From contig JAGPVK010000037.1 in NCBI GenBank assembly GCA_018067055.1, positions 1 through 9,810 of the forward strand: DNA of 9,810 nucleotides, given 5' to 3'. Positions 1 to 7,177 of this stretch are shown here, piece by piece. The position numbers and the translations under genes are program-made. Origin of the DNA: Sphingomonadales bacterium (GTDB lineage: Bacteria; Pseudomonadota; Alphaproteobacteria; Sphingomonadales; Sphingomonadaceae). The notes under the pieces are model-generated. The model had not been told where the DNA came from and did not search any database. It worked only from the letters and a program-made list of their open reading frames with translations. Position 1 is the first letter of the stretch; every line of letters begins with the position of its first letter.

Positions 1-430
1 TGTGGCGCGCGCGCCAGTGATTGACCACATGTTTGGCGACACAGAAATGACCGCGCAAGTGGACATGCATGGTTGCATCCCATTCCTCAACCGTGGCCGA
101 AACAAACATGCGATCGCGGACGATCCCTGCATTGTTGACGACAATGTCGACTTGACCGAAAGCATCAATCCCGGCGGCGACAAGCCGTCCGGCACCATCC
201 CAGTCGGCGACGTCTTCACCATTGGCGATGGCTTGTCCGCCCGCCGCGTGAATTTCATCGACCACCTGTTGCGCCGGCGAGGCATCGGTGCCTTCACCAT
301 CCAGCGAGGTGCCAATATCGTTGACGACGACCCGGGCGCCTTCGGCAGCAAAGGCCAGCGCATATTCGCGGCCCAGCCCCCGACCGGCACCGGTAATGAC
401 AACAACACGGCCGTTACAGATCCCTGTCAT
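1..430 (-). CDS. Short-chain dehydrogenase/reductase, N-terminal part (runs off left edge)
   Basis: The first 143 codons of an SDR are visible from ATG at 430. The Rossmann glycine motif TGAGRGLG is at residues 13-20. Asp38 in VVVNDIG ends beta-2 and favours NAD+. NNAG is at 99-102. The catalytic Ser, Tyr and Lys would lie beyond the window edge. The acidic insert after beta-2 (GTSLDGEGTDASPAQQVVDEI region, 40-60) is typical of about 300-aa SDRs of the Rv3548c and hydroxyacyl-CoA-dehydrogenase (MFE-2) kind. The start lies 3 nt after the fadA6 stop with AAGG about 10 nt upstream, so it is the last visible gene of the ipdA operon. I infer that it oxidises a hydroxyacyl-CoA in ring C/D degradation. 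The family is certain; the substrate is not. Confidence 0.9.
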   Translation of the reverse strand, partial: MTGICNGRVVVITGAGRGLGREYALAFAAEGARVVVNDIGTSLDGEGTDASPAQQVVDEIHAAGGQAIANGEDVADWDGAGRLVAAGIDAFGQVDIVVNNAGIVRDRMFVSATVEEWDATMHVHLRGHFCVAKHVVNHWRARH

Positions 431-433
431 TGG

Positions 434-1585
434 TTACAGCCTTTCGATGATGGTGACATTTGCCAGGCCGCCGCCCTCGCACATGGTTTGCAGGCCATAG
501 CGACCGCCGCTGCGTTCCAGTTCATAGAGCAGAGTTGTCATCAGCTTCGCGCCGGTTGCGCCCAGCGGGTGACCCAGAGCGATGGCGCCGCCATTGACGT
601 TGACCCGCGCCGGATCAGCCTTGAGGTCCTTGATCCAGGCGAGAGCGACACTGGCAAAGGCTTCGTTTATTTCGACGAGATCGATATCATTGAGGGTGAG
701 GCCGGCCTTATCCAGCGCAAAGCGGGTCGCCGGGATCGGCGCGGTCAGCATCATGATCGGATTGTCTCCGCGGACCGACAGGTGATGGATCCGGGCACGC
801 GGTTTCAGCCCGTGGTCGCGTACTGCCTGTTCGCTGGCAATCAGGACAGCGGCAGATGCATCGGCAATCTGGCTGGAAACGCCAGCGGTAATGAAACCAC
901 CCTCGCGCACCGGATTAAGACCGGCCAATCCTTCAGGGGTCGTGTTGCGCCGCACGGTTTCGTCCATTGCAAATTCGCCGACCGGAGTGATCTGGCTGGC
1001 GAAGCGACCGCTATCGATTGCCGCTGCTGCGCGTCGATTGCTTTCGGCGGCGAATATTTCCATATCCTCGCGACTGATGTCCCATTTCTCGGCAATTTGT
1101 TCCGCTGCATAGATCTGGTTTATCTCTTCGTCGCCGTAACGCGCAGCCCATCCCGGCGAGTGGGAAAAAGGCGTGGGATAGCCATAGGTCTGGCCAGCAT
1201 ACATGGCCGCTGAAATCGGAATGGCGTTCATATTCTGGACGCCGCCGGCAAGCACCAGATCCTGCGTGCCGGACATTACCCCTTGTGCGGCAAAATGGAT
1301 CGCTTGCTGGGACGAGCCGCATTGGCGGTCGATGGTGACGCCGGGGACTTCCTCCGGGTAGCCGGCGGTGAGCCAGCAACTGCGGCCGATATTCCCGGCC
1401 TGCGGTCCGATGGCATCGACACAGCCCCACACGACGTCATCCACGGCTGCCGGGTCAATGCCGGTCCGCTCAACTGCCGACCGGATCGGTATCGCCCCCA
1501 GGTCGGCCGGGTGCCATTCCGCGAGGCTACCCTTTTTGCGTCCGGTAGGAGTTCGAATTGCATCAATGATATAGGCTTCGGCCAT
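434..1585 (-). CDS. fadA6: Acetyl-CoA acetyltransferase (thiolase), FadA6-like
   Basis: This 383-aa protein has the usual thiolase length. The nucleophilic Cys89 lies in DRQCGSSQQA, NEAF is at 307-310, the catalytic His is in GHPLG (His339), and the second catalytic Cys is in CEGGG (Cys369). Several stretches, such as GCVDAIGPQAGNI, AGYPEEVPGVT and RARIHH, closely resemble mycobacterial FadA6 as I recall it. Known role of FadA6: cytoplasmic thiolysis of the open-chain beta-ketoacyl-CoA left after IpdAB opens ring C, releasing acetyl-CoA. I chose ATG 1585 (MAEAYIIDAIRTP) because thiolases begin there and AAAGAG lies just upstream. A longer in-frame reading to 1645 would overlap the preceding gene and adds nothing thiolase-like. 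It starts 4 nt after the small acyl-CoA dehydrogenase, so translation is probably coupled. Confidence 0.93.
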   Translation of the reverse strand: MAEAYIIDAIRTPTGRKKGSLAEWHPADLGAIPIRSAVERTGIDPAAVDDVVWGCVDAIGPQAGNIGRSCWLTAGYPEEVPGVTIDRQCGSSQQAIHFAAQGVMSGTQDLVLAGGVQNMNAIPISAAMYAGQTYGYPTPFSHSPGWAARYGDEEINQIYAAEQIAEKWDISREDMEIFAAESNRRAAAAIDSGRFASQITPVGEFAMDETVRRNTTPEGLAGLNPVREGGFITAGVSSQIADASAAVLIASEQAVRDHGLKPRARIHHLSVRGDNPIMMLTAPIPATRFALDKAGLTLNDIDLVEINEAFASVALAWIKDLKADPARVNVNGGAIALGHPLGATGAKLMTTLLYELERSGGRYGLQTMCEGGGLANVTIIERL

Positions 1586-1589
1586 GTGA

Positions 1590-2552
1590 TTACTCTTTGC
1601 TGAAAATGTTGGAATGGTTGGTTTCGAGTGCGCCGGTGAAAACACCGGCTTCGATCCGCCGGATGTGAAAGGCGCGATCGCCCCATGCCCCGGCCAGCGC
1701 CCATGCGCGCTTCATCCAGAAGTGGAGATCGACTTCATAAGTATAGCCCATTGCGCCATGGACCTGGATCGCCGTTTCGCCAGCCAGCATCGCTGCATCT
1801 GTTGTCGCGACTTTGGCGTGGCTGATATGCAAGGCTGCGCGGCCATGATTATTTTCCAGCGCATAAGCCGCCCGCAACAGAACCGGTCGGGCAAATTCAA
1901 TCTTGACCGCAACCGATGCCAGATGATGTTTGATCGCCTGAAACTTCCCGATTGGCTGTCCAAACTGGACACGCTGATTGGCATAGTCGGTGGCCAGCGA
2001 GAGAATATGCTCGGAAATGCCGAGCAATTGCGCGGCGGTAATAAGCGCGGCGCGATCAAGCAGATCGTCGGAACCAGAGGTCTCATCGCTGGCGAACAGG
2101 CGGCGGAGTGGGTCAACACTTTCCAGCGGGGTCGCGCTTTCAGTGTGCGTGCCGCCGAGCACAAGCCCGGCCTGATCGAGATCGGCTATCCACGGATTCA
2201 CATTATGAGCGAGCGCGACTTTCAGCTTGCCCGTTGCAATTTCTGATTGTTGCTCGGCCGAAGTCAAAGGTGCTGCTATCAGCGCGGTATCGGCAAGCGG
2301 TTCCGAGACATTGGCCCGCCCGAGTTCGATCGCCACCAGCGCGGCCTCCACCAGTCCCAGGCCCAGTCCTCCGCAATCCTCCGGCACCAATATTCCGGTT
2401 AGCCCCATGTCCACCAGCCCGTCCCAGATGGCGGGATCACGGCTGTCACCGGCGTCGAGCCGACGCAGCAGAGCGGCGTCATGTTCTGCCGTGAGATAGT
2501 CGCGCACGGCATTTTGCAGTTCGAGCTGGTCCTGGGTTAAACGAAAATCCAT
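1590..2552 (-). CDS. Small acyl-CoA dehydrogenase subunit (FadE32/FadE33-like)
   Basis: This 320-aa protein belongs to the acyl-CoA dehydrogenase fold but is shorter than the usual ~380 aa; the middle beta domain is reduced. The C-terminal helical domain is clear: the FAD-binding stretch QRVQFGQPIGKFQAIKH (around 193-209) and QVHGAMGYTYE (263-273). I see no Glu where MCAD has it (YEGTS), and where IVD-type enzymes carry Glu in helix G there is an Asp-Arg (around 166-167). This suggests a non-catalytic or partner subunit. Mycobacterial steroid FadE/ChsE enzymes are heterotetramers of one catalytic and one degenerate subunit, and FadE32 and FadE33 are also about 320 aa. ATG 2552 has AGGAG at good spacing; the GTG at 2555 would sit too close. 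It follows the large subunit by 9 nt, and I infer that they form one complex. Confidence 0.88.
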   Translation of the reverse strand: MDFRLTQDQLELQNAVRDYLTAEHDAALLRRLDAGDSRDPAIWDGLVDMGLTGILVPEDCGGLGLGLVEAALVAIELGRANVSEPLADTALIAAPLTSAEQQSEIATGKLKVALAHNVNPWIADLDQAGLVLGGTHTESATPLESVDPLRRLFASDETSGSDDLLDRAALITAAQLLGISEHILSLATDYANQRVQFGQPIGKFQAIKHHLASVAVKIEFARPVLLRAAYALENNHGRAALHISHAKVATTDAAMLAGETAIQVHGAMGYTYEVDLHFWMKRAWALAGAWGDRAFHIRRIEAGVFTGALETNHSNIFSKE

Positions 2553-2561
2553 CACCAGCTC

Positions 2562-3713
2562 CTATCGCGGCAGGCCGAGCAGACGCTCGGCGACAATGTT
2601 GCGTTGGATCTCGTTGGAGCCGGCATAAATCGGGCCGGATAAAGAGAATATATAGCCCTCCAGCCAGGCATTGGCTTCTCCGTCATCGAGCGTCCGCAAT
2701 TCAGCAGCGGCACCCAACAGGCTCATCGCCGCGCGATGCTGTGCCCGGTCCATCTCGGACCAGAAAATCTTGTTGAGGCTTGCCTCAGCGCCGATCTTGC
2801 GCCCGGCCATGACCTGCGCTGCCACGGAATAAGTGTTGAGCGCATAGGCCTCTGCATCCATCCATGCCTGCAGAACGGCGTCACGGGCTTGGGGCGATGC
2901 CGTCTGGCTGTGCTGGTCATATAGCTGGACAAGCCGCTTTGCGGTTGCCTGAAAACGCGCTGGGGACCGCAGCATCAGGCCGCGTTCGAATCCAGCGGTT
3001 GCCATGGCAACTTTCCAGCCTTCGCCTTCGTCTGCCAGCCGGTTCTCGACTGGGACGCGGACATCGTCGAAAAAGATTTCGGCAAAGCCGGTTTCGCCGT
3101 GCAGCTGACGGATCGGTCGGACGGTCACGCCGGGCGTGTCGAGTGGCAGCAGGATGAAGGTCAGGCCGTGGTGTCGGCTGCTTTCACCATCGGTGCGGAA
3201 AAGACCGAAACACCAGTCGGCAAAAGCAGCGCGACTGGACCAGGTTTTTTGACCGTTGATCACATAATGATCGCCATCCCGAACCGCGCGCGAACGAATT
3301 GCCGCCATGTCCGATCCAGCGTCGGGTTCCGACCATGCTTGCGCCCACATGATCTCACCGTGCGCCATCGGCGTCAGGAAGCGGGCTTTCTGTTCGTCTG
3401 TTCCATACTCAATGATCGTCGGGCCGAGCAGGAATATGCCATTCTGGTTGGCACGATTTGGTGCACCCGCAGCCCAATATTCTTCTTCGAATATAAGCCA
3501 TTGGATCAGGTCGAGGCCGCGACCACCATAAGCCTCCGGCCAGGTGACCATGCCCCAATTTCCCGAAGCCAGCTTGCGTTCCCATAGAACATGTTGATCA
3601 AAACCTTCCCGGCCTTCGAGCGTTTTGAGGGACTGTGAAGGGACGTTCGCGGCCATCCACGCGCGCACTTCGGCCCGGAAAGCCTGTTGCTCCGGGGTAT
3701 AGTTCAACTCCAT
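2562..3713 (-). CDS. Large acyl-CoA dehydrogenase subunit (FadE30/31-type)
   Basis: This is a full-length 383-aa acyl-CoA dehydrogenase. The N-terminal helical domain spans about 1-120. The flavin/substrate signature WSEPDAGSD is at 127-135, VINGQKTWSS at 151-160, and the C-terminal signature YAGSNEIQRNIVAERLLG at 363-380. The position that holds the catalytic Glu in MCAD is Ala here. Glu243 in GFERGL fits the helix-G catalytic base used by isovaleryl-CoA and long-chain dehydrogenases. It is expected to introduce an alpha-beta double bond in a steroid-derived acyl-CoA, using FAD and passing electrons to ETF. Its start overlaps the echA20 stop (TGATG), and the small subunit follows 9 nt downstream. 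I cannot tell FadE30-like action (a HIP-CoA-derived substrate) from FadE31/32-like action (the open-chain product). Confidence 0.9.
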   Translation of the reverse strand: MELNYTPEQQAFRAEVRAWMAANVPSQSLKTLEGREGFDQHVLWERKLASGNWGMVTWPEAYGGRGLDLIQWLIFEEEYWAAGAPNRANQNGIFLLGPTIIEYGTDEQKARFLTPMAHGEIMWAQAWSEPDAGSDMAAIRSRAVRDGDHYVINGQKTWSSRAAFADWCFGLFRTDGESSRHHGLTFILLPLDTPGVTVRPIRQLHGETGFAEIFFDDVRVPVENRLADEGEGWKVAMATAGFERGLMLRSPARFQATAKRLVQLYDQHSQTASPQARDAVLQAWMDAEAYALNTYSVAAQVMAGRKIGAEASLNKIFWSEMDRAQHRAAMSLLGAAAELRTLDDGEANAWLEGYIFSLSGPIYAGSNEIQRNIVAERLLGLPR

Positions 3714-4465
3714 CAGAATTTCGCCGCCTTGCCGGTTTCGACAAATGCGTCACGGGCTTTTTGCGAGTCCGCGTGCATGTACATTTCCAATGTGAAACCC
3801 TGTTCCCAGCGATAGCCGCGGTCGACATCGCGTGCTTCAAGGCCGTTGAGAGCCTCTTTGGCGATGACCAGCGACTTGCGGCTTTTTGCCGCGATAACCG
3901 CGCAAAACTGGCGCGCTTCGGCGATGAGTTCGTCGGACGTCACCACTTTTTCTACGGCGCCCAGACGATAGGCTTCCGCGGCCGAAATTTTTCCGCCGGT
4001 AAAGAAAGCTGCGCGCACCTTTTGCAGTGGCAGCATGCGTGACAAATGGCTTGCTCCGCCCATTGCACCGCGATCGACTTCGGGCAGCGAAAAATAGGCG
4101 TCGTCGCTGGCAAAAATCGTGTCGGAAGCACCGCAGATCCCGATTCCACCGCCGATGACAAAGCTATGGACCGCAGTCACGACCGGTATCTCGCAGTCTC
4201 GAATGGCTTTGAACGTCAGATAATTGCCGCGATTGAGCAATGTGATGCGTTCCGGATGCGCCTGCATTTCCTTGATATCGACGCCGCCGCAAAAGCCGCG
4301 GCCTTCCGCCCGGATAAGCAGAACATTGACGTCGTCCCGCCGCCCGGTTTCCGCGATCAATGCGGGCAGGGCATTCCAGTCCTCGCTGTCCAGAGCATTG
4401 ACCGGCGGGCGATGGATCACGATTTCGCCAATCTGGCCTTCGACGGTGACGGTGAAATTTTTCAT
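3713..4465 (-). CDS. echA20: Enoyl-CoA hydratase/isomerase family ring hydrolase, EchA20-like
   Basis: This 250-aa protein has a crotonase fold. The oxyanion-hole segments are GRGFCGGVDIKEM (55-67) and GGGIG (105-109). An acidic residue in LPEVDRGAMGG (Glu129) aligns with Glu144 of rat crotonase. The second crotonase Glu is not evident, in line with a non-hydratase reaction. AEGRGFxxGVDIKEMQ, SLPEVDRGA and YRxEQGFT resemble Mycobacterium tuberculosis EchA20 as I recall it. Known function: hydrolytic (retro-Claisen-type) opening of steroid ring D in HIEC-CoA, giving COCHEA-CoA, the IpdAB substrate. The ATG overlaps the ipdB stop (ATGA), with GGAGG about 6 nt upstream. It is third in the operon, directly after ipdAB, which supports the assignment. 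Confidence 0.92.
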   Translation of the reverse strand: MKNFTVTVEGQIGEIVIHRPPVNALDSEDWNALPALIAETGRRDDVNVLLIRAEGRGFCGGVDIKEMQAHPERITLLNRGNYLTFKAIRDCEIPVVTAVHSFVIGGGIGICGASDTIFASDDAYFSLPEVDRGAMGGASHLSRMLPLQKVRAAFFTGGKISAAEAYRLGAVEKVVTSDELIAEARQFCAVIAAKSRKSLVIAKEALNGLEARDVDRGYRWEQGFTLEMYMHADSQKARDAFVETGKAAKF

Positions 4466-5259
4466 GCGGCCTCCTGCATCGCTGACGGGTTGCCCTTGAC
4501 CACATTGGCGCGGATATTGTGGGGATCGAGCTGATCGATGATTGCCAGTTCATCGCTGGTCGGCAGGGGCGTGGTGGCCAGATCGTCAGCCACTTGCAGC
4601 GCAAATCCGGTCGCCGCCTTTACCTGTTCCAGGGTCACGCCTGGATGAAGGGATATGATTCTGATCGCGTTTTCGGTGCCGCCAAAGTCCATGACACACA
4701 GGTTGGTAACAATCAGCCGCAGGTCGACGTCATTGAAGTTGGCACCCGGCAGACGACGAGCCGGATTATAGCCGACACTGGATACGAAATCGACTTCGCC
4801 TTCGACAAAGACGCGTGGCGAATGGGCGGGGATGAACATCGAATTCGGATGATGGATGCTGTTGCCCGGAAAACCGCGCGCACCCAGCATCTGTACCTTG
4901 GGTTTGGCATAAGTGCCGCCCAGACAGGAAAGGTTCGTTTGCCCATATTGATCAATCTGGGTCGGCGTAACCATCGCATGACGCCGTCCGGACCAGACGG
5001 CAGCATCGAAAAAGCGCGAAAATGGCAGATAGCCGGTGCCATGGCCGTGAGCATGATCGCGCGGTCCGATGGGGACGGGATCCTCGACCAGAAAAGCTTC
5101 GCCATCCGTCATCGCAAGTTCGGGTGTGTGGGTCGACATGGCAAGGCTGGCCGCAAGCCGGGGGACCGGTCCGACGCCGGTCGCAATAATTTCTCCGCCG
5201 TCGCGCCATGCCTCGGAACAGGCAGTGATAAGCAATTCAGCAAGTGTGGGTGCACTCAT
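4462..5259 (-). CDS. ipdB: CoA-transferase-family ring-opening hydrolase, beta subunit IpdB
   Basis: This 265-aa subunit belongs to the class I CoA-transferase family. Visible conserved segments are TDGEA (51-55), QIDQYGQTNLS (101-111), GARGFPGN (126-133), MDFGG (190-194) and SLHPGVT (203-209). They match the pattern of mycobacterial IpdB (DRYGNQN, GVRGSPGN, FDFGG, SLHPGVT) rather than a true acetate or succinyl CoA-transferase. Known role: with IpdA it forms a heteromeric hydrolase that opens the last steroid ring (ring C) of COCHEA-CoA, with no CoA transfer. ATG 5259 (MSAPTLAELL) gives the usual family length. The open frame continues upstream to 5511, but that part overlaps ipdA and is not conserved-looking. 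GAGGA spans the ipdA stop, 13 nt before this start. Confidence 0.93.
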   Translation of the reverse strand: MSAPTLAELLITACSEAWRDGGEIIATGVGPVPRLAASLAMSTHTPELAMTDGEAFLVEDPVPIGPRDHAHGHGTGYLPFSRFFDAAVWSGRRHAMVTPTQIDQYGQTNLSCLGGTYAKPKVQMLGARGFPGNSIHHPNSMFIPAHSPRVFVEGEVDFVSSVGYNPARRLPGANFNDVDLRLIVTNLCVMDFGGTENAIRIISLHPGVTLEQVKAATGFALQVADDLATTPLPTSDELAIIDQLDPHNIRANVVKGNPSAMQEAA

Positions 5260-5272
5260 AGGATAAAAGTCC

Positions 5273-6148
5273 TCAAAAAATCGGAAGTGGCAATTTGGCC
5301 AATTGCTCGACGCCGCCAGCTCTCTCGAGATAACCGGTCTCGTCATCACCGATGACATCGCTGAGATATCGGGCCCAGCCGTCTTCCTCGGACGCGCTGG
5401 CGACATATTTGCGCAGGGCATCGATGTCCCAGCCATAATTTGGCGGCAGCGATGTCGGGTGCGCACCCATTGGAGCAGCAATGACGCCGCTGATGAACAT
5501 GCGCTCGACAAAATTCGTGCGTGCCGTTTCCGCGTCTACAATCTCGATCCGGCCCACCACTTCTTCTGCGGAAACAAAGGTTTCCGTTGCGGCACGGGCG
5601 AACCATTCATCATAATAATAGTCGGGGCCAAATCCCTGAATATTGCCGCGAGGATCTGCCCGCTGCACATGGAGAAGCGCTGCATCCAGCTTGATTGCGG
5701 GCATGGCCAGCAGCACTTCCTGATCGGCATAGGGAGAGGTTATCGTTTCGAAGCCGCCATGGGTGAACACATCGGTTCCCAGACCAACCCGCGTGGGCAA
5801 AAAGGGGAGGCGCATGGCCGCCGCCTTGAGCCCCCATTGCAACATGCCTTCGTCAAGTTCGAGAATGTCGAGATTGCCCGCTTCGCGCACCTTGCGGAAA
5901 TATGGCTCGAGCGGAATCACATCGAGCGATACAAATCCGAAGATCAGCTTGCGTACTTTGCCCGATGCACACAGCATGCCGGCATCGGGACCGCCATAAG
6001 TCACAATTGTCAGGTCACGGAGGTCGGAGCGGATGATTTCACGGACAAGCGACATTGGCTTGCGCCGCGGTCCCCAACCGCCAATACCGATTGTCATGCC
6101 GTCTTCCAAACGGTCTATGAAGCCACCTAATTCGAGTAATTTGTCCAT
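5273..6148 (-). CDS. ipdA: CoA-transferase-family ring-opening hydrolase, alpha subunit IpdA
   Basis: This 291-aa subunit is the first gene of the minus-strand operon. GMTIGIGGWGPRRKPM (17-32), VTYGGPDAGMLCASGKV (49-65), GFVSLD (71-76), LPFLPTRVGLGT (114-125) and the LDEGML segment with Glu100 closely follow M. tuberculosis IpdA as I recall it. Glu100 probably corresponds to the Glu shown to matter in Rhodococcus IpdA, in place of the usual CoA-transferase glutamate. IpdAB hydrolyses ring C of COCHEA-CoA in the cytoplasm. I chose ATG 6148 (MDKLLELGGFIDRL); an in-frame TTG at 6181 would add 11 unlike residues and would run into the dyad at 6177-6200. The Shine-Dalgarno signal is weak (GGAA). 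It is divergent from the SDR at 6289, much as Rv3549c is divergent from the echA20-ipdAB set in M. tuberculosis. Confidence 0.94.
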   Translation of the reverse strand: MDKLLELGGFIDRLEDGMTIGIGGWGPRRKPMSLVREIIRSDLRDLTIVTYGGPDAGMLCASGKVRKLIFGFVSLDVIPLEPYFRKVREAGNLDILELDEGMLQWGLKAAAMRLPFLPTRVGLGTDVFTHGGFETITSPYADQEVLLAMPAIKLDAALLHVQRADPRGNIQGFGPDYYYDEWFARAATETFVSAEEVVGRIEIVDAETARTNFVERMFISGVIAAPMGAHPTSLPPNYGWDIDALRKYVASASEEDGWARYLSDVIGDDETGYLERAGGVEQLAKLPLPIF

Positions 6149-6176
6149 CTGTTTCCAACTGCGCGTGGCGCTTGAT

Positions 6177-6200
6177 CCCAATATTGCTACTGTTATTGGG
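6177..6200. promoter_or_regulatory. Inverted repeat, possible repressor operator
   Basis: Perfect 7-bp arms CCCAATA (6177-6183) and TATTGGG (6194-6200) are separated by 10 nt in the divergent ipdA/SDR region. A third related half-site, GCCAATAATG, lies at 6245-6254. The dyad overlaps the proposed -10 box of the ipdA promoter, a usual place for a repressor. It does not match the mycobacterial KstR2 box (AnCAAGnnCTTGnT). A 7-bp dyad in 140 nt could still be chance, so function is an inference. Confidence 0.35.
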
Positions 6201-6220
6201 CTGGAGCGGATTGGTCACAA
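6192..6220 (-). promoter_or_regulatory. Candidate sigma-70-type promoter for the ipdA operon
   Basis: On the minus strand, TTGTGA (6220-6215) and AATAAC (6197-6192) are spaced 17 nt apart; each matches the sigma-70 consensus at four of six positions. The -10 lies about 44 nt upstream of the ipdA ATG. This is the best pair I found in the divergent region for the leftward operon, but weak promoters of this sort arise often by chance. Confidence 0.3.
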
Positions 6221-6288
6221 TCACCATTTGGGGAGTGACGTCTGGCCAATAATGACGATCATTCCCATTGAAGCGAAAGAGATTGAAT

Positions 6289-7044
6289 ATGGATGATAAG
6301 GACAGTCGTGTTGCACTAGTGACAGGCGGTACACGGGGGCTGGGCCGGGCTATTGCTGAGCGGCTGTTGAATGACGGTTGGGCAGTCGTGGTCTGCGGCC
6401 GCAAGATACCCGATACGCCGGTTTCCGCGGACAATAAGATCGCCCATTCGGTTGTCGCCGATGTTCGCGATCCGGAATCGGTCGCGACCCTCGTCGCAGA
6501 GACGGTCGCGCGATTTGGTCGTCTTGATCTTCTGGTCAACAACGCCGGCGGCTCGCCCAAGGTGGATGTTGCCGAAGCATCGCCCCGGTTGATGGAACGC
6601 ATCATTGCGCTCAATCTTTTGGGGCCGCTGTTTGTGTCGCAGGCGGCATATCCGCATCTGCGCAAGGCGGGCGGGTCGATCGTCAATATCGCCAGCGTAT
6701 CGGGTGTTCGCGCGTCGCCGGGGACCACCGCTTATGGTGCGGCGAAGGCCGGCCTGATCAGCGCCACGACCAGTCTCGCGATGGAATGGGGGCCTGAGGT
6801 CCGAGTTAATGCCATTGTCGTCGGCCTGGTCGATGATCCCGATCAGGTTGAACATTATGGCGGCAATGAGGGCGTTGCACGGATCGCTGCTGGCATTCCG
6901 ATGAAACGCCTGATGCGCGGGCCCGATCTGGCTTCGATGGTCACCTGGCTGGCTTCACCCGACGCGGGATATGTGAGCGGGGCTTGCGTGGAATTGCATG
7001 GCGGCGGCGAACCACCTGCCTTTTTGAGCCTCGGCCGCGATTAA
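6289..7044 (+). CDS. Short-chain dehydrogenase/reductase, divergent from ipdA
   Basis: This is a complete classical SDR of 251 aa. TGGTRGLG is at 12-19, Arg38 after beta-2 (CGRK) favours NADP(H), ADV is at 58-60, and NNAGG is at 84-88. The catalytic Ser136, Tyr149 and Lys153 lie in the stretch from NIASVSG to YGAAKAG. The C-terminus ends in the usual cofactor-side segment (YVSGACVELHGGG). ATG 6289 has AAAGAGA 6 nt upstream; a TTG at 6268 is a less likely start. It is probably a hydroxyacyl-CoA or keto-steroid dehydrogenase in the same pathway, since the M. tuberculosis KstR2 regulon also has SDR genes of unknown exact role beside echA20-ipdAB (Rv3548c, Rv3549c). Its substrate cannot be read from sequence. 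Confidence 0.92.
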   Translation: MDDKDSRVALVTGGTRGLGRAIAERLLNDGWAVVVCGRKIPDTPVSADNKIAHSVVADVRDPESVATLVAETVARFGRLDLLVNNAGGSPKVDVAEASPRLMERIIALNLLGPLFVSQAAYPHLRKAGGSIVNIASVSGVRASPGTTAYGAAKAGLISATTSLAMEWGPEVRVNAIVVGLVDDPDQVEHYGGNEGVARIAAGIPMKRLMRGPDLASMVTWLASPDAGYVSGACVELHGGGEPPAFLSLGRD

Positions 7045-7054
7045 CATCGTCGGC

Positions 7055-7086
7055 AATTGTTTGACGAGCTGGCCAAGCGAACAATT
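7055..7086 (+). terminator. Stem-loop after the SDR gene, weak terminator candidate
   Basis: AATTGTTTG (7055-7063) can pair with CGAACAATT (7078-7086), including one G-U pair, around a 14-nt loop, beginning 11 nt after the SDR stop. No T-run follows, so it is not a classic intrinsic terminator; it may instead be a processing site or an operator for the next gene. Confidence 0.2.
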
Positions 7087-7101
7087 TCGGATAAAGGTCG
7101 A

Positions 7102-7140
7102 TGTATATTAGCATATATATACAGAGAAATTGGTGTATAT
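7102..7140. promoter_or_regulatory. Three TGTATAT half-sites upstream of the LuxR-type regulator
   Basis: TGTATAT (7102-7108), its reverse complement ATATACA (7117-7123) and TGTATAT again (7134-7140) alternate in orientation, with 8 and 10 nt between them. This AT-rich block sits 37 nt before the chosen start of the regulator gene and contrasts with the GC-rich surroundings. It could be an autoregulatory or activator site. AT-rich repeats arise easily, so I keep confidence low. Confidence 0.35.
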
Positions 7141-7177
7141 GGCATGTTTGCGTTATATGGGCGGGAACAAAGCAAAT

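Noticed and set aside
2..1213. A 403-codon open frame on the plus strand
   Set aside because: It lies antisense to fadA6 and the left-edge SDR, both clear genes. Its translation shows no family motifs, so it is a GC-rich shadow frame.
4519..6130. Long plus-strand open frames (4519-5355 and 5303-6130)
   Set aside because: They are antisense to ipdB and ipdA, whose conserved motifs are unambiguous. No ribosome site or recognisable domain supports the opposite strand.
7061..7095. TTGACG as a -35 box for the LuxR-type gene
   Set aside because: No acceptable -10 lies at 16-18 nt. The nearest AT-rich hexamers are at 13 or 23 nt spacing.
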